From Paramacrobiotus metropolitanus (lineage: Eukaryota; Tardigrada; Eutardigrada; Parachela; Macrobiotidae): DNA of 64,000 bases. The stretch spans positions 2,356,001 to 2,420,000 of the forward strand of contig NW_026570226.1 in NCBI RefSeq assembly GCF_019649055.1, in the 5' to 3' direction. Shown piece by piece: positions 47,932-59,354 of this stretch (positions are counted from its first letter, which is position 1; each line of letters opens with the position of its first letter). The notes under the pieces are model-generated. The model had not been told where the DNA came from. It did not search any database and saw nothing but the letters and a program-made list of their open reading frames with translations. The position numbers were made by a program, and so were the translations under genes.

Positions 47932-49205
47932 ATGGCGGGTAATAATTCCACACTACTCCGTGCACCGCTAATTTCATCCGCGGAATTATTAACATGGTAC
48001 GGGAGCGCCACCTTGATCAGTATCATCGGAACCTTGGCCGGCATCGCGCTGATGCTCGTCATCATCAAGCAGCACAACTTCCGCGACGGTACCCATCCCT
48101 TAATCGTCCAGCTTCTAGCCGTGGACTGCTTCACTTTAGCCGTTCCTAGCTTCTTCGCGAACACGGAGATCTACCTCATCCAAACCGGCCGCGGCAGTCA
48201 CGTGAACTGCAGCGCCATCTTCTTCCTGCAATACTTTTTAACGTGTGCATCGCACTGGATTCAAGTTTCCTTGGCGCTCAACCGTTGCACCGCGGTATTA
48301 TTTCCCCACAATTTCCGCGCCTGTTCCAGTAAAATCACCATCGCGTTGATGTCTGCTTGGAGCTGGACGTTCCCGTTAGCGCTATCCGTTCCGTATTTGT
48401 TCGGTGTGGGCGCTTCGTACGGACAAGTGATGCCGCTAGGTCACTGTACGCTGTTAGTGAACAATAACACGCTGTTCCTTATATTAAGCTCCCTCGTCAC
48501 GACAGTTCCCCTGTGTATTGAGGGCTTATGTTATGCCATTGTGCTGGTGGCGTTCCGTTGTCAGCAGAAACAAATCCGGCCAACGGCTGCCTCACGCTAC
48601 GATGCTCGCCGGCAGAAACGGCGACGGAAAGAGCGAGCGTTGTCGCTGGTGCTGCTGATATGCTTCCTGTGGTACTTGGTGTGTTATCTGCCTAATACGG
48701 TCATCTCACAATATGTGGCATGGTACTGGCGGACTCATTTGAACGTGTTCCTATGGCTACGGAGTTTGTTCGGACTGGCGCAGGCTGGAACACCGGTGAG
48801 CAAAGATAAACAGGCTGTGCAGCAGTAGAAATGTGTAGTGTCATGGCCGTATCTAAAAGGTTCATCAGATGCGTAGTGTGCGAGTTCTCATGTACAAACC
48901 TAAGCAGTCAGTGGTGTGGGGAGTTTAATAATTTTTTTGGGACATGAGGAATAGTTGTTCATGTTTATATCAGGTTTCTTGTTTACAAATCGATGCTAAC
49001 GTCTGCCTTGGTGTTGCAGTTTATTCTCGTGATGGGCAATGCGGAATTCCGAGTGGGAATGACCCAGCTGTTGACTTTCCGTTGTGTCGCCATTGTCCCG
49101 CTAGGTGGATCGTCCAAGTGGTCCGTATCGCTGCGGGGAGCGACGTCGCGGAAACTGCGCTCCAGTCAAGGTGTCGCCGATCAAAGCACTTCTCAGAAAT
49201 TTTGA
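47932..49205 (+). CDS. Orphan class A-like GPCR 2 (349 aa, 2 exons)
   Basis: Exons 47932-48795 and 49020-49205 join in phase 0 (donor ccg|gtgagc; acceptor ttgcag). The ATG starts MAGNNSTLL, with an N-glycosylation site. TM1 ATLISIIGTLAGIALMLVI; TM2 LIVQLLAVDCFTLAVPSFF; TM3 ends LALNRCTAVLFPH (NRC for DRY); loop-2 Cys in GHCTLL; TM5 LILSSLVTTVPLCIEGLCY; TM6 ALSLVLLICFLWYLVCYLP; TM7 runs over the junction LAQAGTP-FILVMGNAEFR, so TP replaces NP. The basic third loop (RRQKRRRKER) suggests G-protein coupling. It shares the NR-x-x-A-V/L-x-x-PH end of TM3 and the TM7 exon break with GPCR 1, so the two are probably old paralogues now separated by the LTR element. Confidence 0.85.
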
Positions 49206-51205
49206 TATTTATCGATCACTGGCTGCAGTACGCCCTTGTCTACTCGAGTCGGAACTGTTGTCCCGCTATGCGCGGTATCTTTATGATACATAATTTTCTT
49301 ACCAGAAGTCGAAAGTCAGATCTACTACTCTTGATACTAACTTGCGAGGTCACAAAATCAGCAGATTGCTGCAGAACGTTTCTGCACGTGATCTTTTGAC
49401 CGAAATCAAATAAAAAGCAGTTTGCCATTGGCAACGTTTGCAGGAAATGAGTTTTTGTTTACTTGCTTAACGGGTGAGCACTTTGTTTGTTTTTTGTAAA
49501 AATGGTCTTCTTGTAACTCGGGCACAGAAGTTTGAAACCGTTGCAATCGGTGGATGCCCAGACTTTAATATTCAACTTGTCGCCTGCACATGCTGCGGGT
49601 TGATTAAGTTTATTCGGAGAGAAGCCTTCGCAACTCTCCTCTTTTTCGTTGTTTGGAATATGGAATCCGAACTACTCGTAGAATTATTAAATGGAATTAT
49701 GGCATTACCGCTACGCATTCCTGCAAAAGTAGATTACGTATAACGTATGTTACAGTTAAAAAAGTGCACAGGTTTCCTGGCGCTGGTACCTGTTTCAATG
49801 ATGGTCGTTGTTGTAAGCGGTGGTAATACTGCGCCAAATATGATCTCTTTTGATCGCTCCAAAAAGCGCCGGATCGTTGCAGAAGGTCCAGGCGCGCCAG
49901 CAGCACCGCTAACACAATATCAGCGTTGCCGAAGCCCCGCCCAAATAACCATCCATCGTACTCTTGTCCTCGGCCGGTACCTGCAATTTGCAAAATAGAT
50001 GCATCAGAAAAGAACCTTTCTTCCAAAATTTCCACAGGGTCCTTTGAATTATCTTGGATAACATTAGGGTATTTTTCGCGCTTGCCTAGCGTATTTGCCA
50101 TAAGCCCGAGTTGCTGATCGACTTCATTCAAAAGGTCCTGCAGTTCCTGCACTGCGGCGCGCAGCGATGCTTCGTCGGATCGACTGTTCTGTGCCATAAC
50201 CCTGTCTAATTTGATCTGATAAAACAGCGCCAGGTGTGGATACTTTTGTATGTGATCCATCAAGATCTGCTTCTTGTCTACTCTTTCTATAAAACCGCTA
50301 ATGTAAATAGTTTGCATAGTAGAAATGTTTGTAATACAAGTTCAGTGTGAAATTATTTTACGGGTGAATCTCTCGATGGTGGGCTGCGGCAAAGCTGGTC
50401 CCTCCACCAAATGAGGAAAACGCACTATTCCCAGCGACATACGCCCATCGGAATGTCGCAAATACGCGAAGCGAGGTTATTTGTTGCTTAACGTCCTGGT
50501 CAAAGTCATCGTCTCCTGTGCAGCGCCAAAAATCAAGCAACCCCAGTTTATCACACTGCTAACAGAAACTAACAGGATATACAATATGTATAAACCCGAA
50601 CCTGCCTGGTTTAATGCTATCAAGGTAATCGATTATTTGCTGCGATCCGTTGACGCTAAGGACAACTTGGTCGTTATTGTCCGTTATACATAATGCCGGG
50701 ACTTCGCACTCGGGATTGATGGCTACGTACTCCGGCTCGTAATTGTCACCGCGGAGGATCTCCACAACCTGGCTGATATAGGGAATGTCCTTTTCCACGA
50801 ACGCCATCTTTGCCTGTACTGTGCCGCTTGGTATTTGGCTGCGTCAGCTTATTTGGTAACTATTTAAATTTATCGTAGCCTACGTTGATTATTTGGTTTT
50901 TTGTTAGATACTTGCCATTTGGCCAGGGTCAAAAAGAGGGAGGGAAAATTAAAGGGAGGGATTTTCTTTGGTCAAAACGAGGAAGGGAAAACTAAAGGGA
51001 GGGATTTTGAGCGGTCGAAAAGAGGGAGAAAAGTAAAGGAAGGGATTTTGAGCGGTCGAAAGAGGGAGGGAATTTGTCTGGTCAAAACGAAAAGCCTAGT
51101 CAAGTGTTTGAAAACAAGTATCTGTATAACAGGGAAATTCTGCACCACCATTCGGAATATGGAACCTATTTACAGTACAGTGAACACAGTTATTCGAATT
51201 TTGTG

Positions 51206-51867
51206 CGAGTGCACACTGCACAATAATATTGTGCGGAAGTGGCGTTTTACTTGATTTTATTCGTGATTTCACAGCCATTGCACCATCTGTGGACCCTCCA
51301 GTTATCAAGTGACAACGTAACAGAAGCACGCGTGCGGTGGCCCATGCCACAGGCTGTTTTAACGTAAATCTATGAAAATTCATAACTTTGTTCATTCCCG
51401 CATTAAATTTTTAAATATAGCCTTGAAAAATGCAGAATAATACACAGCATTAGACAAAATAAGTGCTTCTCTGTTTGTTCTTCAGGGTAATGCACTAGGA
51501 GCCCCTGCGGTTAACATAGCCGCCTATCACAAATCCTCCATAGGCGGCTATGCTAGCCGTACAGGCTAACAGTGCAAAAAACCCTGAAAGAAAAACAAAA
51601 CCGAATTTATTTTGCCTAATACTGTGTATTATTCTGCATTTTTCAAGACTATACATAAAACTTTATTGCAGGAACGAACAAAGTTTCGAATTTTATGAAT
51701 TTTCCATAGATTTACGTTAAAACAGCCTGTGGCATGGGCCACCGCATGCGTGCTTCTGTTACGTTGTCACTTGATAACTGTAAGGTCCACAGATGGTGCA
51801 ATGGCTGTAAAATCACGAATAAAATCAAGTAAGACGCCACTTCTGCACAATATTATTGTGCACTCTT
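51206..51867. repeat. ~660-bp fold-back element nested in the 2.5-kb element
   Basis: Arms of about 270 bp (51206-51480 and 51595-51867) are inverted and nearly identical. The outer ends carry the short palindrome GCACAATAATATTGTGC. The spacer holds its own hairpin, CATAGCCGCCTAT..ATAGGCGGCTATG. No ORF. The RNA would form a long double-stranded stem. Confidence 0.8.
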
Positions 51868-52479
51868 TGTACTACCTTTCTTCAGCTACAAGATAATAAT
51901 TATAATTATTATCATCATAAAGAGAACAAAGTATGCCGCTCCGCTATGTTTCAGTATCGATAATAGAAATAAGTATTTGTTTACACACCTCGATCAGGAT
52001 AGCATAAAGGACGTTTTTTTTAAGAATGCGATTTTGTTATGATACTTATTAAAGGTATTGAACAGAGGTACTCTGTACTTATTTACACAAAGTCTTGATT
52101 ATTTTGGCAGATGTTTGAGCATGAGTTACATGAATATCTCCTGTACTGCACATCGCTGCGTATAGAGTCGTCACTATAGACCTGTGTATTGCATAATTAT
52201 ACTGTATGCATTGCCTTCTTTAATCGTAATGCATATAGAATATGAATAGTACCCTTCATATAAGCACTACGCTTGAACCCAGACTTTATCACTGAGATTA
52301 GTTTTCATGTTATAATATTAAGATTCTGTAAAAAAACAGGCGCCTCACTCATGCAGCCATGCTGATAACTCACGTACGGCCGTACCGTCACGGTACATAG
52401 TCCCTGCTCCCACTTGAACGGTGCCGGACTCTATGTAGTTGTGATGAGGGTGTCCGTTAATTTCGGAAACCATTCATTT

Positions 52480-52830
52480 CGGAAACCATTCATTTTGTAA
52501 ACCGTGCATTTTAAAATATTTTCTTCGGTTTTCTTATGCTCTCTTGTTACGAGTACTATTCAAATGACTTAGGTTTCATAATTTTCTCCAATTTTTAATT
52601 AGGTTTCTTTACTAGGTTTCCTAATTAGGTGGTTTTCTAGGTATTGTTCAAACGTTTTCTTAGGTTTCTTAAGTTTTCTTAAGTTTTTAATTAGGTTTCT
52701 TAATTAGGGTTCTTAATTAGGTGGTTTTGTTAATGAGGTGGTGTTATGCAAATGTTTTCTTAGGTTTCTTTGGTTTTATTATGTTCTTAATTAGGTTTCG
52801 TAATTAAATGGTTTTCTTAGGTTTCCTTAT
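52480..52830. repeat. Diverged TTAGGTTTCTTAATTAGG-like direct repeats
   Basis: Many imperfect copies of a unit near TTTTCTTAGGTTTCTTAATTAGGTGG follow one another. The unit is degenerate in length, so it is satellite-like rather than a clean microsatellite. Confidence 0.6.
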
Positions 52831-53498
52831 GTTATTCTTCTTTTTTAATAGGTTCTCCTATTTTTGTATAGATATTGTAGTGTAGATAGTTTTATTGTAT
52901 AGATTTTGTAGTATAGATCCTTCCCTTGATGAATGATTTAGGATCTGCACAATCAGTGCGTACACATGTACTGTAATTCTTTAAAAATATTGGGGAGGTT
53001 TTCATATGCACTCACGTTTTCAGTAATAAATCCTCAAAAAATAGATGTTAAAAGTGGCAGATGATGCCGAGAAAAACAACGCTGGTCATACAATCTTTGC
53101 TCTAACCTGCGCATAACGCTTGATCACATCCTCTCAGCTCTCAGCGTTTGCTGTTTTCTTTTGTGCACCAACCGTCGCATGCAGTTGCAAAAATTCCTGT
53201 TACAACTTTTCCAAATATTCCTCGTTTTGAGCAAGAAAATTATTTTTCCCTTCCATCTTTTCGACCGCTCAAAATCCCTTCCTTTAGTTTTCCCTCCCTC
53301 TTTTCGACCACTCAAAATCCCTCCCTTTAGTTTTCCCTTCCTCGTTTTGACCGCTCAAAATCCCTCCCTTTAGTTTTCCCTTCCTCGTTTTGACCAAAGA
53401 AAATCCCTCCCTTTAATTTTCCCTCCCTCTTTTTGACCCTGGCCTGCCATTTGGCTCCAATACGACGACGGATAATGGTACAAGACAATGTTCGACAT

Positions 53499-55399
53499 AA
53501 TTTCGCTGCCTTTAGAACCTTGCCAGTCCTAAAACCGAAGCCAGTCGCAGCTGGATGCGACTGAATCAGGTAGACAAGTTACCAAGCGGTACAATAAAAT
53601 AATTCAGCGAATCAGAGATAATGGAATTGATATTCCTATGGAAAAATGTTTCGGTTTCGTTACAAAAACAGTATAAATATGTTCCTCGAGCCGTGAGAGT
53701 GAAATTACAACGTTAGTAACTGCAACGCTTTCCCGTAACCAAGAGGCGACAAATACACCGATTTGTATATCCACCGGAATACTCATATATCTTAGTCTCT
53801 TATCAGTATAGTTGCGGGCACCAGTTTATACTGTAACGATAAGAAAATAAATCATCTTTACAAACAAGCTTCGAGAACAGTGATACACTAATAGGTAATT
53901 TCATGCAAAATTATAATCCAGCGTTATCTTATGACACGAATTTAGCGTTGTTGTAATTACAAATGTCATTTTTCTTGTGATATCCGAACATTTTATAAAA
54001 ATTTGCAAAAGAAAAATTATAAAACAAATTTGTCGGCATCTATTCTGGTCGACAATTGTCGGCACGCTCTTCACCAGGCCGCAAAAACGAGTTGATAAAA
54101 AATGGCTAATAGATACAATTACCCGTGAAAAATAAAATTTTAACAAAGCAAACTTAATTATAATTTCATTTACAAGTTTACAAGATTTTCCAGTCAGCAA
54201 ACAATAACAAGACTCATTTGTAGAAATCCGCATTCACTCATTACATTACGATTCATATTATCAACAGGAGCTTGTGTCGGTGAAATAATTATGTGGTCAA
54301 TTACGAAACGCCGACAGCGTTCTTCTGTAAAGTATGCTTTTCTAAGCAACATTCTTTTCCATTATCCGGCAGCCATCGCTCTTTAATGCGAATGCAGTCA
54401 ACTGGGGAAGAGGACGGAGGGCGGGGGGACGCCAGATGCTTCCTCGAAGCTATAGTTTCCAGTTAATTCAACGGTTCGGGCCGCTGTATTACAGGGAAAA
54501 TTCTGGACACTAGCGTAAGCGAGTGTATTTTAGGAATGACGTATATGTATGCTACGGTTTTCGACGAAGCGGACCAACATATTGTCGTCCAACGATCGTC
54601 AAGCACTGGGGCATGAAACAGGTAAATTAAAATAACGCAAAATAACGCAGAAAAATCATTGAAAAAAGATGATGTATGTATGTAAGAAAAAAAATTATGT
54701 ATGAAATTCGAAGGAAAAAAGATTATGTAGTAGTTGATTTGTACTCTGCAGTCCTTTACCAGTAAATGTTACCTTGTGGTTCTTCGTTCCTTCGCTGCGA
54801 ATGTTAACCTCAGTGGTGACTGTTATACGAAAAAAACTACTACTGATCTTGAAATTGCTCAGACCTTGAAAAGGTTTTGTAAGGCGTATTTCACTGGCAG
54901 ATTTTGTGCTGATTTGTTGTACGCTGTTAACGGAATTTGGATCACTTGGTTAACGTCTAGTTAAGCTGGCAATTTTTAATTCTGTAAGAGAAAACGTAGT
55001 GCTGTGGCTGGAGTTTTATGTCATCAAAGGCTTCGGAAATTCTGAGCAAGTTCAAAAATCTGATGAACTATTACCAGTACTATAACTTTTAGACGAAAAT
55101 AAATTTTTTGGAAAGGAAAAATACATTACGACTCGTATTCTTTCCAGTACTCGTACTCGTAATTTACGAGTACGAGTACTGGAAAGAATACAGTACGAGA
55201 AAAAGTACATAATTAGAAATAATGAGTTTTTTCCAGTATTACAGCAGTACTATCTGCTACAGTTCCGAAAAAAACATCACACAGAAGTACAAGCTGATGT
55301 TTTCCATACTTTTGAAAGCCGTCAGAAAATTTTAAACTTGGTAGAAACAAGATAAAATATTCTCCGTTAACCATCTGGGGTAAGCTTCCGTAATTGTCC
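53499..55399. other. Intergenic; contains a 57-nt near-perfect palindrome
   Basis: No gene recognised. At 55135-55191 the arms GTATTCTTTCCAGTACTCGT.. and their exact complement meet around a single central base, giving a 28-bp stem. Confidence 0.55.
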
Positions 55400-56560
55400 T
55401 TTTTTAACACGTAAATTCAAGCTTTCACCGCTTTGGTGAACGACTGCGCGTCCGTTTAGCCCCCAGACCAGAATCTTCTTCAACGTTGAGCAGATAAGAT
55501 TATTCTGATCACTGGACCTTTAATAAGTATCACGTGAAAGTACAAACTAAGTACTAGAAAACAGAAGTTTGATTAAGTATGCAAACGAGACAGCGGCAAC
55601 TACTGCTCCTTAGGGGTGAACTGCCATTCACGCACCCCGATGTTAGGGGGCCAGTTGTCTGCCGTGAACATTTTTTCAGACTCACTGGCGTAAGAACCAA
55701 CACGTGCGAACAAACTATTCTTACATACGTAATCTAAAACAGCAACACGGACGTTGTCATAATAGCTGCACATTTTCAGCAGCGGACATTCCTGATACAA
55801 ATGCTGTTCCTTGACGATCCCTGGCTTGCCGTCGCACGAGCAGGCTTACGGGGCACACTGTCAACCACCGAACAACTGTCGAATATCTGGACAATGGAAT
55901 ACAATTAAAAAACAGTAATTACAAATAACAGTTGCAAGGCATTCCCATTAATTATCAAAGCAAATGATCGCAACCGTACAAGATATTTTTCCAAGTTGAA
56001 CGTGCTTAAGCGGGAACACACACAGAATCAGCCATCCCCCTACGATTTCTACCGGTAGAACACACGATCAGTGTGCAATCGCTGTGTGTTACTGTTCTAG
56101 TAAGTTCTTTTGTTGTTCCTTCCCCGCGGTATTCGTCTCCACCACCCGGTATCCCTCGCTCTGAAAACGCCGCGGCAGTCACCTGCAGAACTTTCCTGTA
56201 TTTCCCCTTCTTCACCGGCGCCACCACTTTCGCCGTGACAATTTCTTCCTGATCCGGCTGGGCAAGTTCTTCCCCGTCGGCATCGACATAAGCTTTTTAA
56301 TCACCGGTACGTTCAATTGTTCGGTGGCGGAACACGGGGACAGGAGAGTACCGGAAGATTTTTCAGGTTAAAACAGAGGAATGTTTACCGGAAATGGCAG
56401 AGATGCTGGGATGCGGTTTTTCCGAGTCGCAGGAGTGGTGGAACGTGTCGGATTTGCAGCTGAAGTGCCGTTTAAATCCCAGGAACTTGAGCCAATCAAT
56501 GATTTGAACGGTTTCGCCGTTGCATACATGATCATAATACAGCTAAGAGCTTCCTGGACA
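55400..56560 (-). pseudogene. Degenerate duplicate of the CEP104-like zinc-finger region
   Basis: Minus-strand blocks match the gene at 61674-64000 in the same order. About 56560-56390: AKPFKSLIGSSS and downstream linker. About 56227-56150: VAPVKKGKYRKVLQ (the gene has VVPLVKKGKYWKHLQ). About 55860-55745: zinc-finger segment with YQECPLLKMC, where key Cys are changed (YYDN for YCDN) and a TAA follows CAP. About 55490-55445: the trace of the next exon (KILVWGLNG). Several stops and frame breaks show it cannot make the protein. Confidence 0.65.
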
Positions 56561-57058
56561 CAAAGCAAAAGCAAAATATGCTTTAGCAGTGCAATGAGTG
56601 TCACGACCTCCTTTGTAACACAACTTACGAGTACACTAATCTCAATTTTTTCTTCTTCTTCCCATAAAAAAAACCACCTACTGGGTACAGACACAAACAC
56701 TGTAAATTGTAATCGATCCTATTATTTTGAATCTCCAAAAGCAGGGTCCTTGAGCTGCGTGCCATCCCATTACTACGATTTCGCTATCATTTTTACAAAA
56801 CATCGGCAAATTGTCGAGTATTTTGACGTTGGATTTTAGAGTTGTGTTAATTTTTAGAAGTGGCTACGCGCGAGAGTTTTTCCCGCACAAAAAACTACCA
56901 ACAAACAGTTTAAACCAGTGTATTTATCACGACGTGGCAACCAATAATATTATTATTAATTACGGGAAGGTCACCTTTTAGTGCAAGAAATACAAAATCT
57001 GACCGTATCGCCATTTCACATTTCCTGATAATTCAAGTTTTCACAACTATCAGCCGTT

Positions 57059-58458
57059 ATGGCATCAGATTTTAAAGTGGGAAAAAGATATGGATTCTAT
57101 GCGGAGGTTTTGAGAGCGGTGGAGCAATGGAGCAAGCGAACGCACGAAGTCTTCATAGATCCCGGTGGCAATGCGAAAACGTCAAAGACGCATCCGCTTC
57201 ATGACACATTCTCCTACAGCTCAGTGAATCTGGTCTGCAAGAAAGCTGGCGCTTACCGCCCACACCGGCGGAATTCAGCCCCCACAAAGAAAAGCATAAC
57301 GACTACTCTGAAAATGACTGCCAGGCGATGGTCCGTCTTTAAGCTTGTGAATGGCATGATGGAGGTTATTCACCTGCCGGCTTTAGAAGACCACAACCAT
57401 GAGGTCGCGGAAACGATCGCCCAACATTTTCCAGAAAGAAGGCGGCTGTCCGAAGCGGAAAAGAACACTGTGGAGCAAGTGATCGAGAGACAAGTACCAC
57501 CTCGAATTATTGCGAACACAATCAACGCAACGCGCCGGTCGATCGGTAGGACCGGCATTCTTATTATGAAACACATTAATTTTTCAACCAAGGGAGGAGA
57601 ATACGGATGGGAAAGAGGCAAGGTCGAGAAGAACACGAAACTCTTACAGAATTTCTACGAGAAATGAGGCAGCGGGATGAAAAGCGGCACATTCAACGTC
57701 GGCCAGAATATCCCACAGCCCGGCGCGTCCAGGAACAACGCCCGTTAAGCGTGCGGCTCGCATACTGGCTACACGTGTGAAAGGTCAGAATGAAGTTGTA
57801 CACCGATTCGGTGAACGGGTGAAGAATTAGTGGTGCTTCGAAGAGGATATCAACAATCTGAAAACACGCGGCTCGTATTTGGAGCTAAGACTCTTTAACG
57901 CAGGAGTCTATCTGCTGCGCAATGCATTTCCCCAGAAAGGAGCGTTAGAACTTCCTGCAGAGTTGGCACTGTGCCAGGATAACGGCCAGTGCTTCCGCAA
58001 GGCCGCGTTTCCACACGCGACTGCATGGAGGAAATCTTGTGCAGCGCATGTTCCACGGTGAGAACAACTACGTTTGCGCGCTGTACAACTGTGGCATCCC
58101 TGGTCTCGCCCGGATCTATTGTTCAACGGGTCAAATGCCCACGGACTGGTTGAAACTGCAGCTACACTTTCTGTTTGCCCATCCGGACAGCAAGGGTCAG
58201 ATCAGCATCGAGTACGTCCCGATTGATGGTCAATCATCTCGAGGAAATGACTGCCTAATATACTCGTTTGCCTTTGCGTATGACCTGTTATTGGGCAAGC
58301 ACATTCAAAACGCCAACTACGTCCGGGAGGATAAACTGCGCCACTGGTTTTTCACCATCATCGAAACCGGTACATTGGCGCCTTCTCCCAGATCGCAGGG
58401 CCGGAATCCTCGAACGAAAACCACGGTGAAAGAAAACTGCACATTCACTGCACAGTAA
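57059..58458 (+). pseudogene. MULE/FAR1-like transposon-derived gene, degenerate
   Basis: A 202-aa frame from ATG 57059 carries a FAR1/FLYWCH-like zinc region: SYSSVNLVCKKAGAYRPHRR, the SITTTLKMTARR stretch, and LEDHNHEV, followed by LSEAEKNTVEQVIERQVPPR, the typical head of MULE-type proteins. The frame then breaks (57640-57780 continues in another frame: EEHETLTEFLREMRQRDEK). A last frame (about 58039-58458) ends with DGQSSRGNDCLIYSFAFAYD and LLLGKHIQNANYVREDKLRH, the 'Q..G..DCGlyAiAf' pattern of Ulp1-like cysteine proteases found in some transposons. No terminal repeats were located. Confidence 0.5.
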
Positions 58459-59354
58459 CAGCAGCAGATACGGTGGAAATACGCCGGCGGTTGCATATGC
58501 CCAGCGGATACAGAACAGTTTCGCTGTGAAAATTGCCCACATACTACTGAATGATACAATAACTGTTCTGTTTCCTAGCTTAATAACCTCAAGAAAAAAC
58601 AAATTTAACGTAGGTGGACGTGTGTTCGAAAATTGAAATGAAGGACCGTACAATTTTCCAGTTTACGCCATAACCGGCGGTCGAAAATATTCCGTAAGAT
58701 ATTTTCGCGCGGTTTTTCTCTCTTGAACGTTTTGTTCGTAGTTTTATTGTGCGGGGAAAAACTCTCGCGCGTAGTCAATACTCAGTCTCATAGCGCGGGA
58801 CTATCCTCGCGCGTAGACATGACCTTAATTTTGTTTTATATTTGTCGAACATTATGATGTTTACGCTTCTGCTCCCATCCGGTGCTACTAGAATGGCCTC
58901 ATTTTATATCATTTAATACAATACTGCTGCAATTTTGCCGGTTTAAGGCTGCTTTTTGTGCGCCCTCAAATTTACCGCCATTTCCTTGCTCTGGTTAAAT
59001 GAACGTAATCGAAACTCTTGATGAATTGTTTCTTTTTTTGCTTGTGGCCACGTTTTTTTAGATGTGTCTGTTCACTCCCTATAGTTATGCATATTACGCC
59101 GCAGGTCCGCAACTGATGTCATTTTTTTATCGCGATTACCGAATAATACTGCACTGAAATTTCGTCACATATCCGGTAGGAATTCATAACAGTCATCGGT
59201 CGAACGGCGGGCCGTAAACAATCCTCTTATGACTTGACTTCTGTGCAGATAAAATGCAAAATATCACAAGCGGCTAGCATTTGCAAGATCAGCTGCCTCG
59301 CTTGTGACGGCTTGTCATTAAATTTTATTTCCTCACCGCTGAAATATCACTGAG
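58459..59354. other. Intergenic, nothing recognised
   Basis: AT-rich upstream region of the DUF4430 gene. Two CTCGCGCGTAG-like blocks lie near 58766 and 58812. No coding potential seen. Confidence 0.4.

Larger units (their letters stand above)
50921..53444. mobile_element. 2524-bp DNA element with ~95-bp perfect TIRs and 8-bp target duplication
   Basis: Ends read GGCCAGGGTCAAAAAGAGGG inward on both sides and match for about 95 bp. They contain tandem AGGGAGGGATTTT / GGTCRAAA units. The 8-bp duplication TGCCATTT (50913-50920 and 53445-53452) is perfect. I see no transposase ORF, so the element is non-autonomous; 8-bp sites suggest hAT or a related superfamily. A second inverted-repeat element (51206-51867) and a diverged TTAGGTTT-like stretch (about 52480-52830) lie inside. 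Confidence 0.88.
49697..53498 (-). pseudogene. GDAP1-like glutathione transferase, exon 1 split by a transposon
   Basis: Exon 1 starts at ATG 53498 (MSNIVLYHYPSSYWS), the usual first strand of the thioredoxin fold. After AGCC AAATGGCA it is cut by the 2.5-kb element 50921-53444. The other target copy continues to a donor, gcaa|gtatct (50912). Exon 2 (from about 50819, gcacag|ta, down to about 50570) reads IQAKMAFVEKDIPY..NGSQQIIDYLD. Exon 3 (about 50540-50363) has the GDAP1-like segment SLGIVRFPHLVEGPALPQPT, but in a frame that does not join its neighbours, so at least one frameshift is present. Exon 4 (50292-49697) has the C-terminal helical domain: ELQDLLNEVDQQLG and EYDGWLFGRGFGNADIVLA. 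GDAP1 proteins act at mitochondria; here the gene looks newly disabled. Confidence 0.7.

Noticed and set aside
49474-49998. Two plus-strand frames of 80-90 aa
   Set aside because: Partly antisense to exon 4 of the GDAP1-like gene and otherwise featureless.
52480-52830. Internal telomere-like TTAGG repeat
   Set aside because: The unit is TTAGGTTTCTTAATTAGG-like with variable length, not a pure TTAGG array, and it sits inside a transposon.
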